Origin: CAYMPH01 sp964529415
Lineage (GTDB): Bacteria > Spirochaetota > UBA4802 > UBA5550
Assembly: GCA_964529415.1 (NCBI GenBank)
Contig: CAZGWD010000001.1
Span: 1 to 64,000 of the forward strand
DNA: 64,000 nucleotides
Direction of reading: 5' to 3'
Part shown: positions 34,601 to 43,533 of the stretch, one piece after another
Position numbering within the stretch: the first letter of the stretch is position 1
Layout of the letters: each line of letters opens with the position of its first letter
Made by a program: the position numbers and the translations under genes
Notes under the pieces: generated by a model
The model's database searches: none
Seen by the model: the letters and a program-made list of their open reading frames with translations, nothing else
What the model was told of the DNA's origin: nothing

Positions 34601-36231
34601 TAATTGCAAAAACCAGGCATTCAACTGCGGGTGTTACTCTCATATCACCTCCGCCGCATCACGATATTTATTCTATTGAAGATCTTGCACAGCTTATTTT
34701 CGATCTGAAAAACGCAAATCCCCGCGCCCGTATCAGCGTCAAGCTTGTTGCTGAATCCGGTGTAGGAACAATTGCAGCAGGTGTTACCAAGGCTCATGCT
34801 GATAATATATTAATCAGCGGATATGACGGCGGAACAGGTGCAAGCCCTATAAGCTCGATCAAACACGCAGGCATTCCTTTTGAACTTGGAATTGCTGAAA
34901 CTCATCAGACACTGGTTCTGAATGATCTTCGCGGCAGGGTCCGTCTGCAGGCAGACGGCCAGCTGAAAACAGGGAGAGACATTGTAATTGCAGGAATGCT
35001 TGGAGCCGAGGAATTCGGTTTCGGTACATCCGCGCTTATTGTTCTTGGCTGCGTAATGATGAGAAAGTGTCATCTTAACACATGCCCTGTGGGTGTTGCA
35101 ACGCAGGATCCGGAGCTCAGAAAAAGATTCAGGGGGAAGCCTGAATATCTTATAAATTATTTCACATTTATTGCTGCAGAAGCCCGCGAAATTATGGCTG
35201 AACTTGGAATCAGAAAATTTGACGATCTTGTAGGCAGAACAGATCTTCTTGAGATAAGAAAAATTGATCACTGGAAAGCAAAAACAGTTGATCCTTCGGC
35301 TATACTTTTCAGACCAGCCGGATCAGATAAAAATGCATCATACTGCATTCAGAATCAGGTTCATAAAATTGAAAATGTCATTGATATAAAACTGATTTCG
35401 GAAACAAAAGAATCAGTTAAATTAAAAAATAAAATTATTCTAAACTATAAAATAGGCAATGTTGACAGAGCTGTTGGTGCAATGCTTTCAGGTGAAATTT
35501 CAAAGATTTATGGCGATGATGGACTTCCGGAAGATACAATTACTGTAAATTTCGAAGGAAGTGCAGGCCAGAGCTTTGGAGCTTTCCTCGCGCCGGGTGT
35601 CACATTCAGGCTTGAAGGCGATGCCAATGACTATTTCGGCAAAGGGCTTTCAGGAGGAAAACTAATTGCTGTACCTCCGAAGGGTTCGGATTTTATTCCG
35701 GAGGAGAATATCATTATAGGAAATACTGTTTTATACGGAGCAACTGCAGGTGATGTTTTTATACGTGGAATTGCAGGTGAAAGATTCTGTGTCAGGAACA
35801 GCGGAGTAAATGCTGTAATTGAAGGTACAGGTGATCACTGTGCTGAATATATGACAGGCGGTAAACTTATTGTTATAGGTGATGTAGGAAGAAATTTCGC
35901 TGCAGGTATGAGCGGAGGTATAGCTTATGTTCTTGATAAAAAAGGAAATTTTGATTATTACTGCAACAGAGGCATGGTTGAGCTGTCTTTAGTTGAGGAA
36001 AAAGAGGATATAGATTTCATTAAAAAATATCTCCAGAAACATATAGACTATACTCAAAGCAGCAATGCAAAAAACATACTGGAAAACTGGGATGAAAATA
36101 TTCAAAAATTTATAAAAGTAATTCCTCTTGAGTATAAAAGAGCTCTTCAGGAAATGAAGCTTGAACTGATAAACAGGGAATTAAATAAAATAAAAGATGA
36201 AGAACACATAGGAGATTATTCAGATGGGTGA
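31690..36231 (+). CDS. gltB: Glutamate synthase large subunit
   Basis: 1513 residues, the full length for the bacterial GOGAT alpha subunit. The class II amidotransferase begins at C20 (SCGTGF; the first 19 residues should be cleaved). The central domain and the FMN barrel follow, the latter with MSFGSLGKDVHEAMA, ISQGAKPGEGGQLPG and YDGGTGASP. The 3Fe-4S ligands are C1121, C1127 and C1132 (CVMMRKCHLNTCPVG). The GXGXG domain starts near 1240. It makes two glutamates from glutamine and 2-oxoglutarate with electrons from GltD. AAGGAG lies before the ATG. It is co-transcribed with gltD (8-bp overlap), and the paired operator suggests nitrogen-dependent regulation. Confidence 0.97.
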   Translation: MSDKISNTGLYKSEYEHDSCGTGFVADIKGKKSHDIVIRGLEVLERMEHRGAESADNKTGDGAGILTQMPHSFFKSEIKNLPEEGLYGAGIVFLPKAEKDTDNCIKEFEKILAEENLSVLAWRKIETDSSVIGNIAKASEPEIKQIFVTGKNVLTQNELELKLYIARKHSENKIRNSSISGKNIFYIPSLSTKTIVYKGMLMPDQLRKYFADLRNEKFESAIAMVHSRFSTNTFPSWDLAQPFRMISHNGEINTVKGNRFWMSARESKFNSPIFGDEIKKIFPVIEPGKSDSASFDNALEMLVMTGRSLPHTLMMLIPESWNDKNPIPQDLKYFYEYHSTFMEPWDGPASIVFSDGRYVGGTLDRNGLRPSRYIITKDDLIVMGSEVGVQTFPARQIAHKGRLKPGKILLVDTLEGRIIPDEELKEKISHQKPYRQWVELNRINLADLPNKNISSEIDKKRLHDLQILYGYNREDLNEILYEMGATGQEPTGSMGTDTPLAVFSEKPQKLYNYFKQVFAQVTNPSIDPIREEIVMSLTSYIGPEKNLLDESPDNCKMIKFLKPVFSNEEVDKIRSSANPDFKSTTLDIIFPAADGDTGLEKAMENLCISAEEKIDEGYKYIFLSDKKVDEKNIPIPSLLAVAGLHHHLIRVKKRTSIGLIIETAEPREVMHFALLFGYGAGAVNPYGAYASLYDLHKNGQFPSGMPYNRIESNFIKAIEKGLLKVLSKMGTSTLRSYRGAQIFEALGLGRELVEKYFTGTDTRIGGIGIKELARETIMMHEKAFIEKPLFLESEGVYSYRKDGEKHAWNPDTIRLLQWATRSNDYKKFKEFSALVNSENQHPHVIRGMFDFKKQTPISIDEVEPVENILKRLTTGAMSFGSLGKDVHEAMAVAMNTIGGRSNSGEGGEEPERFLPRPDGTSARSSIKQVASGRFGVTSNYLVNADEIQIKISQGAKPGEGGQLPGHKVDKIIAKTRHSTAGVTLISPPPHHDIYSIEDLAQLIFDLKNANPRARISVKLVAESGVGTIAAGVTKAHADNILISGYDGGTGASPISSIKHAGIPFELGIAETHQTLVLNDLRGRVRLQADGQLKTGRDIVIAGMLGAEEFGFGTSALIVLGCVMMRKCHLNTCPVGVATQDPELRKRFRGKPEYLINYFTFIAAEAREIMAELGIRKFDDLVGRTDLLEIRKIDHWKAKTVDPSAILFRPAGSDKNASYCIQNQVHKIENVIDIKLISETKESVKLKNKIILNYKIGNVDRAVGAMLSGEISKIYGDDGLPEDTITVNFEGSAGQSFGAFLAPGVTFRLEGDANDYFGKGLSGGKLIAVPPKGSDFIPEENIIIGNTVLYGATAGDVFIRGIAGERFCVRNSGVNAVIEGTGDHCAEYMTGGKLIVIGDVGRNFAAGMSGGIAYVLDKKGNFDYYCNRGMVELSLVEEKEDIDFIKKYLQKHIDYTQSSNAKNILENWDENIQKFIKVIPLEYKRALQEMKLELINRELNKIKDEEHIGDYSDG

Positions 36232-37642
36232 TCCAAAAGGTTTTTTAAAGATAAACAGGCAGGATGCAGGATACCGTCCGGTTGAAGAAAGAATAAACGA
36301 CTACAACGAAGTTGAACGAGACCTTTCCGAGGATGCAAGAAAACTTCAGGCATCAAGATGCATGGATTGCGGTGTTCCATTCTGCCATTGGGCGTGTCCT
36401 GTCAGCAACATCATGCCTGAGTGGCAGGATCTGATTTTCAGGGGAGACTGGAAAACCGCATACGATCTATTACAGGAGACAAATAATTTTCCTGAAGTAA
36501 CCGGAAGAGTATGCCCTGCTCTTTGCGAGGCATCCTGTGTTCTTTCAATCAACGACAGTGCTGTTACTATAAGACAAAATGAACTCTCGGTTATAGAAAA
36601 AGCTTTCAGCGAAGGATACGTTAAAGCACGTCCTGCTGAGAAAAAAACCGGGAAAAAAGTTGCTGTAATTGGAAGCGGCCCTGCAGGTCTTGCATGTGCT
36701 GATCTTCTTACAAAGTGGGGACACTCTGTAACGCTTTTTGAAGCAGACTCATTCCCGGGAGGATATCTCAGATTCGGAATTCCTGATTTCAAATTAGACA
36801 AGAAAATCCTTGAACGCAGAATCAATATCATGAAGGAAGAAGGATTAATTGTTAAAACAGATACCGAAGTCGGCAAAGATATAACAATAGATCAGATTAA
36901 AAAAGATTTTGATGCAGTGTGCATTACGATCGGAGCAAGGGTTCCCCGCGATCTTAATATCGAAGGACGCGATTTAAAAGGAATTTTTCTTGCACTTGAT
37001 TATTTAAAACAGCAAAACAGGCTTGTCCACGGTGATCCAATTCCTGAAAATGAACTGATTCACGCAATGGGTAAAAATGTCGTAGTAATAGGCGGCGGAG
37101 ATACTGGTTCGGATTGCGTCGGTACTGCAAACAGAAAAGCAGCTAAACATATTCTGCAGATAGAGGTTCTTCCGCAACCTCCTCAGCACAGAACTGAAAA
37201 TGAGCCGTGGCCTCTCTGGCCAAAACTGCATAAAACTTCAAGCTCCCAGGAAGAAGGCTGCGACAGAATGTGGAATATCATGTCGAAAAAATTTATCGGT
37301 GAAAACGGTATTATTAAAAAGATAATCGCTGTAAAAGTTGAATGGACAGAAGATAATAAAGGTGCTTTCATCATGAATGAAATTCCAGGCTCGGAGTTTG
37401 AAATAGAAGCTGATCTTGTACTTCTTGCAATGGGATTTGTTCATGTTCAGCAGGATGGATTTGTAAAAGACCTTGGTTTAAAGCTTGACACAAGAGGCAA
37501 TATTGAAATAGATAAGAACTATATGACAAGTGCCAAAGGCATCTTCGCAGCAGGTGATTCCCATAGAGGAGCTTCTCTTGTTGTCTGGGCAATTCAGGAA
37601 GGAAGAGAGGCTGCACTGGCAATAAATAATTTTTTAAAATAA
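36224..37642 (+). CDS. gltD: Glutamate synthase small subunit
   Basis: 472 residues. The N-terminal cysteines CMDCGVPFCHWAC and GRVCPALCEASC bind the two 4Fe-4S clusters. The FAD motif is VAVIGSGPAGLACADLL, the NADPH motif VVVIGGGDTGSDC, and the closing GIFAAGDSHRGASLVVWA is typical. It passes NADPH electrons to GltB. It overlaps gltB by 8 bp. Its fold is the same as the module inserted in HdrA at 18184-22674. Confidence 0.97.
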   Translation: MGDPKGFLKINRQDAGYRPVEERINDYNEVERDLSEDARKLQASRCMDCGVPFCHWACPVSNIMPEWQDLIFRGDWKTAYDLLQETNNFPEVTGRVCPALCEASCVLSINDSAVTIRQNELSVIEKAFSEGYVKARPAEKKTGKKVAVIGSGPAGLACADLLTKWGHSVTLFEADSFPGGYLRFGIPDFKLDKKILERRINIMKEEGLIVKTDTEVGKDITIDQIKKDFDAVCITIGARVPRDLNIEGRDLKGIFLALDYLKQQNRLVHGDPIPENELIHAMGKNVVVIGGGDTGSDCVGTANRKAAKHILQIEVLPQPPQHRTENEPWPLWPKLHKTSSSQEEGCDRMWNIMSKKFIGENGIIKKIIAVKVEWTEDNKGAFIMNEIPGSEFEIEADLVLLAMGFVHVQQDGFVKDLGLKLDTRGNIEIDKNYMTSAKGIFAAGDSHRGASLVVWAIQEGREAALAINNFLK

Positions 37643-37648
37643 AATATT

Positions 37649-38308
37649 ATGTATGATATAAAAGAATATTATGACAATGGCGATTATATCAGCGGAGATA
37701 CTGAAACTCTGCAGGATATAGAAACCGATATTGAGAAACAGATTGATTCTATTTTAAAAAGAAATCCGTATTCACTCTACAGCAGCGAACTTTTTAAATT
37801 TGAAACTTATAATATAGAAATTATTTTTCCTTCGATTATTTATAATGAAGGGAAAAATCTCATTTCAAATCCTAACAAAATCAGATCACTGCTTTCTTTT
37901 TATCCTGAAAAAAACGATTTAAGCCTTGTTTCCAAAATAGTATTAAGGCCGAAATATGTTGAAATAAACAATACTGAACTTGCAGCTATTTATATCAGAA
38001 AAAAAAGAATCCTTATACTTTATCTTACCCAGCCTTATCTTTATGAAATAAATAATTCAAAATTTGAAAGATACTCGAAATTTCTTTCTATTGATCTTCA
38101 TCATTTAATGAATAAGAAATTATCAGAATTCGACAAGCCGTCTAATTTAATAATAAAAATTCCTCAGCTATGGTACTGCCTTTCAACCATAGAAAATGAA
38201 GAATCCAATATTATTGAAAAATTTTTTATAAAACAGAGCATTAACGATGGAAAAACATTTACTGATCTTTCCGAAATTTCATACTTTTATTCAATGCAGG
38301 GTTATTGA
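37649..38308 (+). CDS. Hypothetical protein
   Basis: 219 residues of predicted soluble mixed alpha/beta protein, acidic at the N-terminus, with no signal peptide or membrane segment and only one Cys. I recognise no motif. It begins 6 bp after gltD and its TGA shares a base with the next ATG, so it belongs to the gltBD-hisJ-pgeF string on the plus strand. Confidence 0.7.
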   Translation: MYDIKEYYDNGDYISGDTETLQDIETDIEKQIDSILKRNPYSLYSSELFKFETYNIEIIFPSIIYNEGKNLISNPNKIRSLLSFYPEKNDLSLVSKIVLRPKYVEINNTELAAIYIRKKRILILYLTQPYLYEINNSKFERYSKFLSIDLHHLMNKKLSEFDKPSNLIIKIPQLWYCLSTIENEESNIIEKFFIKQSINDGKTFTDLSEISYFYSMQGY

Positions 38309-39105
38309 TGCCTATAGTAAACTACCACAACCATACCACTCTCTGCGGACACGCTACCGGCACAATCGATGAATATATTCTCAAAGCAATATCATCCGGA
38401 ATTTCAGAACTTGGTTTTGCAGATCACGCTCCTATTCCTGAACATTTAAGAGAAGGAATCACAATGACGCCGGATCAGACAGAAATTTATATTTCAGAAA
38501 TACTCGGGAAAAAAGAAATTTATAAAGATAAGATTGCAATTCGTCTCGGTTTTGAAGTTGATTTTCCTCTATTCAGCACATTTGACAGACTGTATCTTAC
38601 AGACATCAGGCTCGATTACCTGATAGGTTCGTGCCACTTTCTCGGCGACTGGCCTTTTGATCACAGCGGTTTTGTTGATGAATACGGCAAAAGGGATATT
38701 AACCAGATTTACAAAACTTATTTCGGTATTCTTGAATCTCTGGTAGATTCAAATCTTTTTAATATAATAGGGCATTTTGATCTTATAAAAAAATTCGGTC
38801 ATAGAGATGATCCGGGAAATTCTACAGAAACTATTGAACGCATAGCAATTAAAATGTCGCGTTTCGGAATTGCAGCAGAAGTTAATACATCCGGCTTGCT
38901 GAAACCGGTAAAAGAAATGTACCCTTCCGATGAAATTCTAAAAATTCTTTTTGATAAGAATGTTCCTGTTACTCTCGGTGCTGATGCTCACGAACCGGCT
39001 CTGGTTGATTATATGCTTGCTGAAGCTGTACAGAAACTGAAAACTATCGGATACACAAAAATATCAGGATTTGAAAAAAGAAACAGATATGATATCCAGA
39101 TCTGA
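38308..39105 (+). CDS. hisJ: PHP-domain histidinol-phosphatase
   Basis: 265 residues of the HisJ/HisK PHP family, a metal-dependent phosphatase converting histidinol phosphate to histidinol. Metal-binding motifs in order: NYHNHTTLCGHA near the start, FADHAPIP, GFEVDF, GSCHFLG, IIGHFDLIKKFG, AAEVNTSG and TLGADAH. The ATG at 38308 overlaps the previous TGA by one base. No other histidine genes are nearby. Other PHP phosphoesterase roles are possible. Confidence 0.85.
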   Translation: MPIVNYHNHTTLCGHATGTIDEYILKAISSGISELGFADHAPIPEHLREGITMTPDQTEIYISEILGKKEIYKDKIAIRLGFEVDFPLFSTFDRLYLTDIRLDYLIGSCHFLGDWPFDHSGFVDEYGKRDINQIYKTYFGILESLVDSNLFNIIGHFDLIKKFGHRDDPGNSTETIERIAIKMSRFGIAAEVNTSGLLKPVKEMYPSDEILKILFDKNVPVTLGADAHEPALVDYMLAEAVQKLKTIGYTKISGFEKRNRYDIQI

Positions 39106-39772
39106 CCCTGCAATAAAAATTTTCAACAGAACAAATAATCCGGTAAATTATTCACTTGATTCTGAATATATCCGTCTTGAAGAAAAAACTCTCATCTCAC
39201 TAAATACCGGAATTGAAGAAAAAAATATAATTTCACTGCAGCAGGTGCATGGAGATGATATTGTTGATATAACAGAATATCCTGATAAAAATTACCCTAT
39301 TTATGCAGAAGCTGATGCGCTTGTTACACCCCTGAAAAATATATGCCTGGTAATCAGAACAGCTGACTGCGTTCCGGTTTTTATTTTTGATTCAAGAAAA
39401 AAAATATTGGGAGCAGCCCATTCCGGATGGAAAGGAACAAAACTCAATATTTCCTCAAAGCTTATATACTATATGAGCGCCCAATATCATTCAAACACAA
39501 GAGATTTATCAGCGTGGATCCTGCCTTCTATAGGACCTGAATCATATGAGATCAAGGATGATGTGTCTGTTCATTTTGATGAAAGATTTCTTATTAAAAA
39601 AAACGGTATTTATCTTAATTTATGGAATTGCATTTCTGATTCTTTAGTTAATTCCGGAATAGATAAAACGAGAATTCATCTTTCAAATATATGCACATTA
39701 AAAAATAAAAAAGAATACTTTTCCCACAGAGGCGGGGATGCAGGAAGAAATTTAAATTGCGGTTATATTTAA
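39071..39772 (+). CDS. pgeF: PgeF/YfiH family multicopper-type polyphenol oxidase (laccase domain) protein
   Basis: 233 residues. Motifs QQVHGDDIV, RTADCVPVFI, GAAHSGWKGT and PSIGPESYEI define the family; the Cys and two His in these blocks bind the metal. Family members are linked to peptidoglycan editing and to purine nucleoside phosphorylase/adenosine deaminase activity. It overlaps hisJ by 35 bp if the first ATG is used; the ATG at 39089 is an alternative. The typical C-terminal Cys pair is partly retained (NICTLKNKKEYFSHR). Confidence 0.88.
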   Translation: MKKETDMISRSDPAIKIFNRTNNPVNYSLDSEYIRLEEKTLISLNTGIEEKNIISLQQVHGDDIVDITEYPDKNYPIYAEADALVTPLKNICLVIRTADCVPVFIFDSRKKILGAAHSGWKGTKLNISSKLIYYMSAQYHSNTRDLSAWILPSIGPESYEIKDDVSVHFDERFLIKKNGIYLNLWNCISDSLVNSGIDKTRIHLSNICTLKNKKEYFSHRGGDAGRNLNCGYI

Positions 39773-39811
39773 TTGAATAAAAAAATAAAAAAATTTACGG
39801 AGTATGATTTT

Positions 39812-40513
39812 ATGAAAAGAGTAATTGAATTTCTACTTACAGTATCTCTGATATTTGTATGTATTCCATTGATATCCCAGGACAAGAAAGAAACAACTGA
39901 TCAGAACATATCAAATAATGCAGATACTGAAACAAAGATTGAAAAAAGAAGAATTTTCTCAATTGGGATCGGCATTAATCTTGGATTTTTCTATTCGGAA
40001 GATATTAATAATTACATAAGAACTGCCTCACGAATAGGTCAAAGCACTACAGTTGTTTATGGTTCATCTGATTTGTTTTTGGGTTTCACTCCAGTATTAA
40101 GCATAAATATAATGCCGATAAAATATTTAAATATACAGGTAACAGGTGAAATACGCTGGGCTCCGAAATTTATAACCGGTTATGGCGTTGAAGACAGACT
40201 TATAAATTATGTAAGATATTCACCTGGTGTAATTATCAGCGGATACCTGCCTCTGGGTTCGTCTGAAAAAATTGGGCTTCTTCTTGGAGCTGGCTGCTTT
40301 TATCACTTCATGAGATTTGAAGGATACAATGCAGATTCTTTAGGAGTACGCGGACAGTTTGGATTAAGAATTGATTTTCAGAAATTATCCATTGATATTT
40401 TGCTTTCTTATGACTATGCTCCGGCAAATGTAAGCAACAGTTCATCAACAGTAAAAAATCTCTGTGATCATGGCGGAAACATCGGTACTCTTGTCAGTTT
40501 TAAAATATTTTAA
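39812..40513 (+). CDS. Outer-membrane beta-barrel-like protein
   Basis: 233 residues from the ATG at 39812, preceded by CGGAG; the signal peptide MKRVIEFLLTVSLIFVCIPL follows directly. The mature part alternates hydrophobic and polar residues (IFSIGIGINLGFFY, VRGQFGLRIDFQ) and ends in Phe, both usual for outer-membrane barrels. No family recognised. It follows pgeF by 39 bp. Confidence 0.65.
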   Translation: MKRVIEFLLTVSLIFVCIPLISQDKKETTDQNISNNADTETKIEKRRIFSIGIGINLGFFYSEDINNYIRTASRIGQSTTVVYGSSDLFLGFTPVLSINIMPIKYLNIQVTGEIRWAPKFITGYGVEDRLINYVRYSPGVIISGYLPLGSSEKIGLLLGAGCFYHFMRFEGYNADSLGVRGQFGLRIDFQKLSIDILLSYDYAPANVSNSSSTVKNLCDHGGNIGTLVSFKIF

Positions 40514-40524
40514 AGGTATTTAAT

Positions 40525-41091
40525 ATGCATTTAAAAATATTTCAGAAATACGCAATTTTATTTTTAGTTTTCGGCCTTATCTGGCTTGATCTGGAAGTTT
40601 TTTTCAGAGTTTTATCAATGGAAATGTATAAAACCGGAATGCTGGAACATCTGCTTGGCGGTCCGCCATCTGTTAAATTTTTTGGCTTTTTCGGTTTTAC
40701 TTCACTCTGGATGTTTTTTATCGGAGGTTTTACTGTTTTCAGCATTGGACTTCTGAATGAATTTAACTTCATAAGATTGAATTTAAATGTTTTCTGGCAG
40801 ACATTATTAGGAACAGTAATAATAACCCTTATAGAACTTTCAGCCGGAATGATTTTTAATCGATGCCTGGGTTTCAATCTCTGGAATTACGAAGCATTTC
40901 CGCTGAATTTAATGGGTCAAATCTGCCTGCCTGTTTCAATTTTCTGGTTTTTCCTGACTCCATTCGGTTTCTGGCTGGATGATATTTTAAGAAAGGTTAT
41001 TCTCGGGCAGGGGGAATTTTATTCACTGTGGACTGTTTATAAAAAACTATTCTGCATTACAACTGAACCGGGTTTACAGAAAAAAATATAG
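40525..41091 (+). CDS. CmpB-family membrane protein (putative ABC transporter permease)
   Basis: 188 residues with about five membrane segments. ITLIELSAGMIFNR followed by LWNYEAFPLNLMGQICLP is the signature of the ABC_trans_CmpB family, known mainly from Firmicutes. No ATPase gene is adjacent and transport is unproven for the family. It starts 11 bp after the barrel protein. Confidence 0.75.
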   Translation: MHLKIFQKYAILFLVFGLIWLDLEVFFRVLSMEMYKTGMLEHLLGGPPSVKFFGFFGFTSLWMFFIGGFTVFSIGLLNEFNFIRLNLNVFWQTLLGTVIITLIELSAGMIFNRCLGFNLWNYEAFPLNLMGQICLPVSIFWFFLTPFGFWLDDILRKVILGQGEFYSLWTVYKKLFCITTEPGLQKKI

Positions 41092-41102
41092 ATTTAAAAA
41101 GC

Positions 41103-41130
41103 AGAGCCCTTTCAATTTTGAAAGGGCTCT
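41103..41130. terminator. Bidirectional intrinsic terminator
   Basis: AGAGCCCTTTC (41103-41113) pairs with GAAAGGGCTCT (41120-41130) over 11 bp with a 6-nt loop. It lies between convergent genes, with a better T-run on the minus strand. Confidence 0.85.
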
Positions 41131-41155
41131 TATAAAATTTAACTATTATTACTTC

Positions 41156-41671
41156 CTACACTATTGCAAAATCATTTATTATCAAAACCTTTGAAAAACC
41201 TTCCCTTGCAGTCGGCAGTTCCTTTTTAAAATTTAAATCATATATAACTCTTGTCGGAACACCGGATTTTTCTTCATTATTCTGTGCATTGCATTTTTCA
41301 AGCGGAGTATCAAGAAAAATTACGCTGATAGTATGATTAGAATCCTTTGCTATATTTATAAACCCGGCTCTTGATTTTGCGCTAATAAAAGTATTTATAA
41401 GAAGAATTTTCCTTTTATTATGAAGATAATGCTCCACCATCTTGCGCTCAACGTGTTTAACAAGAGCATCATCTTCCTCGCTGAATTTTTCCCCGGTCCA
41501 TATATCGCCAAAATGAGCCATCTCGTAAATATGCTTTCTTATTTCTGAACGGCTTACCCTGAAGCGTGCTTTATCGTAAAAATATTTTTTTGCAAATGCT
41601 GATTTACCAGAACCATAAAGACCTCCCAACATTATTATATCAGAAGAATTGATTGCTGTTAAATCCATCAA
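41156..41671 (-). CDS. P-loop kinase-like ATP-binding protein
   Basis: 171 residues with Walker A GLYGSGKS (about residues 17-24) and the lid-like arginine patch RVSRSEIRKHI. This is the AAA_33/polynucleotide- or shikimate-kinase-like fold that phosphorylates small molecules or nucleic-acid ends. The substrate is unknown. It is 9 bp after the HEAT-repeat protein, so the two form a pair. Confidence 0.7.
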   Translation of the reverse strand: MMDLTAINSSDIIMLGGLYGSGKSAFAKKYFYDKARFRVSRSEIRKHIYEMAHFGDIWTGEKFSEEDDALVKHVERKMVEHYLHNKRKILLINTFISAKSRAGFINIAKDSNHTISVIFLDTPLEKCNAQNNEEKSGVPTRVIYDLNFKKELPTAREGFSKVLIINDFAIV

Positions 41672-41680
41672 ACGCCTCTA

Positions 41681-42697
41681 TTAAGCATTAATTTTTTTCT
41701 TTATCGAATCATATGCAATTTTCGCTTCATGTTTAACTGAAAAATTCTTATCGTCCAACACCTTTTCAAGAGCATCAAGAGATTCCTGGCAGGGAATATT
41801 TCCCAGAGCTTTTACTGCTTCCAGGCGTACATCATAAAATTTATCACTTAACATTGGAATTACTGAATGAAGAGAGTCTTTGCTGGCAAAAACCGCAACA
41901 GCTTTTAATGCCTCAATGCGGACACCTTTATACTTATCGGAACAGGCCTTGTGAAGCAGTCCAAGAGCCTCTACTATTTTCTGCTTAGCTATATGTTCAA
42001 TAGTCTCTATCCTGACTGTTTCCATATCGCCCATACCCTTAATTATTGCAAGGAAAGTTGTATCATTTAATGCTTTTAAAGCTTTCTCTGTACCTATCTT
42101 CATAAGAGCTGAAGTCGCATGATTACGTACAATATGATTACTGTCCAGTAATCCTCCAATCAGGGCGTCAACAACCTGATCTCCTCCTATACTTGAAAGT
42201 GCATCAACAGCAAGGAGCCGAATGGTGTAACTTTGTTCATTAAGTCTTTGAGCAAGATATCCGATTGTAAGGCTATTTTTAAGTTTGCCTATTGTTACTA
42301 TTGCCTGCTTAACAACAATAAGATTAGTATCAGTAATTGCCTTAACTAAAACGCTTGTTATTTCTTTAGTTCCAGGAGCACATTTTTCTTCAATAATTTT
42401 TAATGCTTCAATCTTTTGTCTTTTTGTTGCATTATTCATAATATCATAAAGTTTTTCGAACTTTACATCTTCACCCAAATTGAAGAAAGTGAGAACTGCT
42501 GTTACAACAACCTCAGTATCAGTTTCGTCCATAACTTTTCTCAATTCATCACGAATCCGCTTGTCGCTGATTCTCTTTGCAAGTGCTTTGAATGCTTCAA
42601 TTTTAACATCACTATTTCGATGCTTAAGACATTTTAATAGGCCGTCAATGTCTCCCGATTTTTCTAATTTCTCAATATTCGGCATGAATAATCCCAT
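41681..42697 (-). CDS. HEAT-repeat protein
   Basis: 338 residues from the ATG at 42697 (AGGAG upstream; an ATG at 42739 opens the frame earlier without a site). Nine or so HEAT repeats with the VR.EA..AL pattern, for example YTIRLLAVDALSSIGGD and YDVRLEAVKALGNIP. It forms a superhelical binding scaffold; the PBS-lyase type of HEAT is the closest. No enzyme domain. The partner is perhaps the downstream kinase-like protein. Confidence 0.85.
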   Translation of the reverse strand: MGLFMPNIEKLEKSGDIDGLLKCLKHRNSDVKIEAFKALAKRISDKRIRDELRKVMDETDTEVVVTAVLTFFNLGEDVKFEKLYDIMNNATKRQKIEALKIIEEKCAPGTKEITSVLVKAITDTNLIVVKQAIVTIGKLKNSLTIGYLAQRLNEQSYTIRLLAVDALSSIGGDQVVDALIGGLLDSNHIVRNHATSALMKIGTEKALKALNDTTFLAIIKGMGDMETVRIETIEHIAKQKIVEALGLLHKACSDKYKGVRIEALKAVAVFASKDSLHSVIPMLSDKFYDVRLEAVKALGNIPCQESLDALEKVLDDKNFSVKHEAKIAYDSIKKKINA

Positions 42698-42906
42698 AGC
42701 ATAACTCCTTTCTAATATAAATTTAATTTTATTTGGCAATAATTTGAAAATTCTGACAGCACTATAAAAACTTTTATATATAAACTATCAGCATTTATAA
42801 TAATAATTATGATTAATGTCTTTTTAAAATGTCAAGCAACAATCATAATTTGAATGATTAATTACAGTAAAATTCTAAACACAATAGAATAATTATCTAA
42901 CAAATC

Positions 42907-43533
42907 TTAATTTTTTTTTATTTTTTTACAGTGGTTGGTTTTAATTTTTGATGGATCAAGCTTCTTAACAATTTTTATCGGGTTCCCGGCTGCAACTACA
43001 TTCGCAGGAATATTTCTTGTAACAACTGACCCGGCACCGATTATGGAATTCTCTCCAATAGTTACTCCCTTGCATACAATAGCTGAATCTCCGATCCATA
43101 CTCCATCTTTAAGAATAACAGGAGCAGTCTTTCCCGGTGATGAAGTTCTGTCGTAAATGTCATGCCAGTCAGCGTCCATAATATAACAGAAATTCGCAAG
43201 CATACAACCGTTTCCAATCCTGATTTCAGATGCGCTGCTCAGACGGACTCCATTCATAATAAGAACATTATCTCCAATGCTGATTTTCCCCTCGCAGTTT
43301 CCTTTTTTAATTGTAGTTAAAGTTGTTTTATATCCGTCTGCTGCTGCTATTAAGACTTTTTCACCAAGAGAAATATTCGGTCCATATACTACAATATTCC
43401 AAATACCCCAGGCATATGGTTGGCCTTTTATTGAAGAAAATTTTTTTTTAAATGAGAAGGTATAATAAAGCTGGGTTTTCAGGATAAAATAAATTTTTTT
43501 TACCAGAGAAGACCTGGTATCCTCATTAAACAT
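42907..43533 (-). CDS. Hexapeptide-repeat (LbH) acyltransferase
   Basis: 208 residues. Residues about 65-185 are left-handed beta-helix hexapeptides (IGDNVLIMNGVRLS, VWIGDSAIVCKGVTIGENSIIGAGSVV), with the catalytic-type His in MDADWHDI. The family is that of maltose/galactoside or CatB-type O-acetyltransferases, often acting on sugars of surface polysaccharides. Its ATG directly follows the glyS stop (TAAATG), so expression is coupled. Substrate unknown. Confidence 0.85.
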   Translation of the reverse strand: MFNEDTRSSLVKKIYFILKTQLYYTFSFKKKFSSIKGQPYAWGIWNIVVYGPNISLGEKVLIAAADGYKTTLTTIKKGNCEGKISIGDNVLIMNGVRLSSASEIRIGNGCMLANFCYIMDADWHDIYDRTSSPGKTAPVILKDGVWIGDSAIVCKGVTIGENSIIGAGSVVTRNIPANVVAAGNPIKIVKKLDPSKIKTNHCKKIKKN

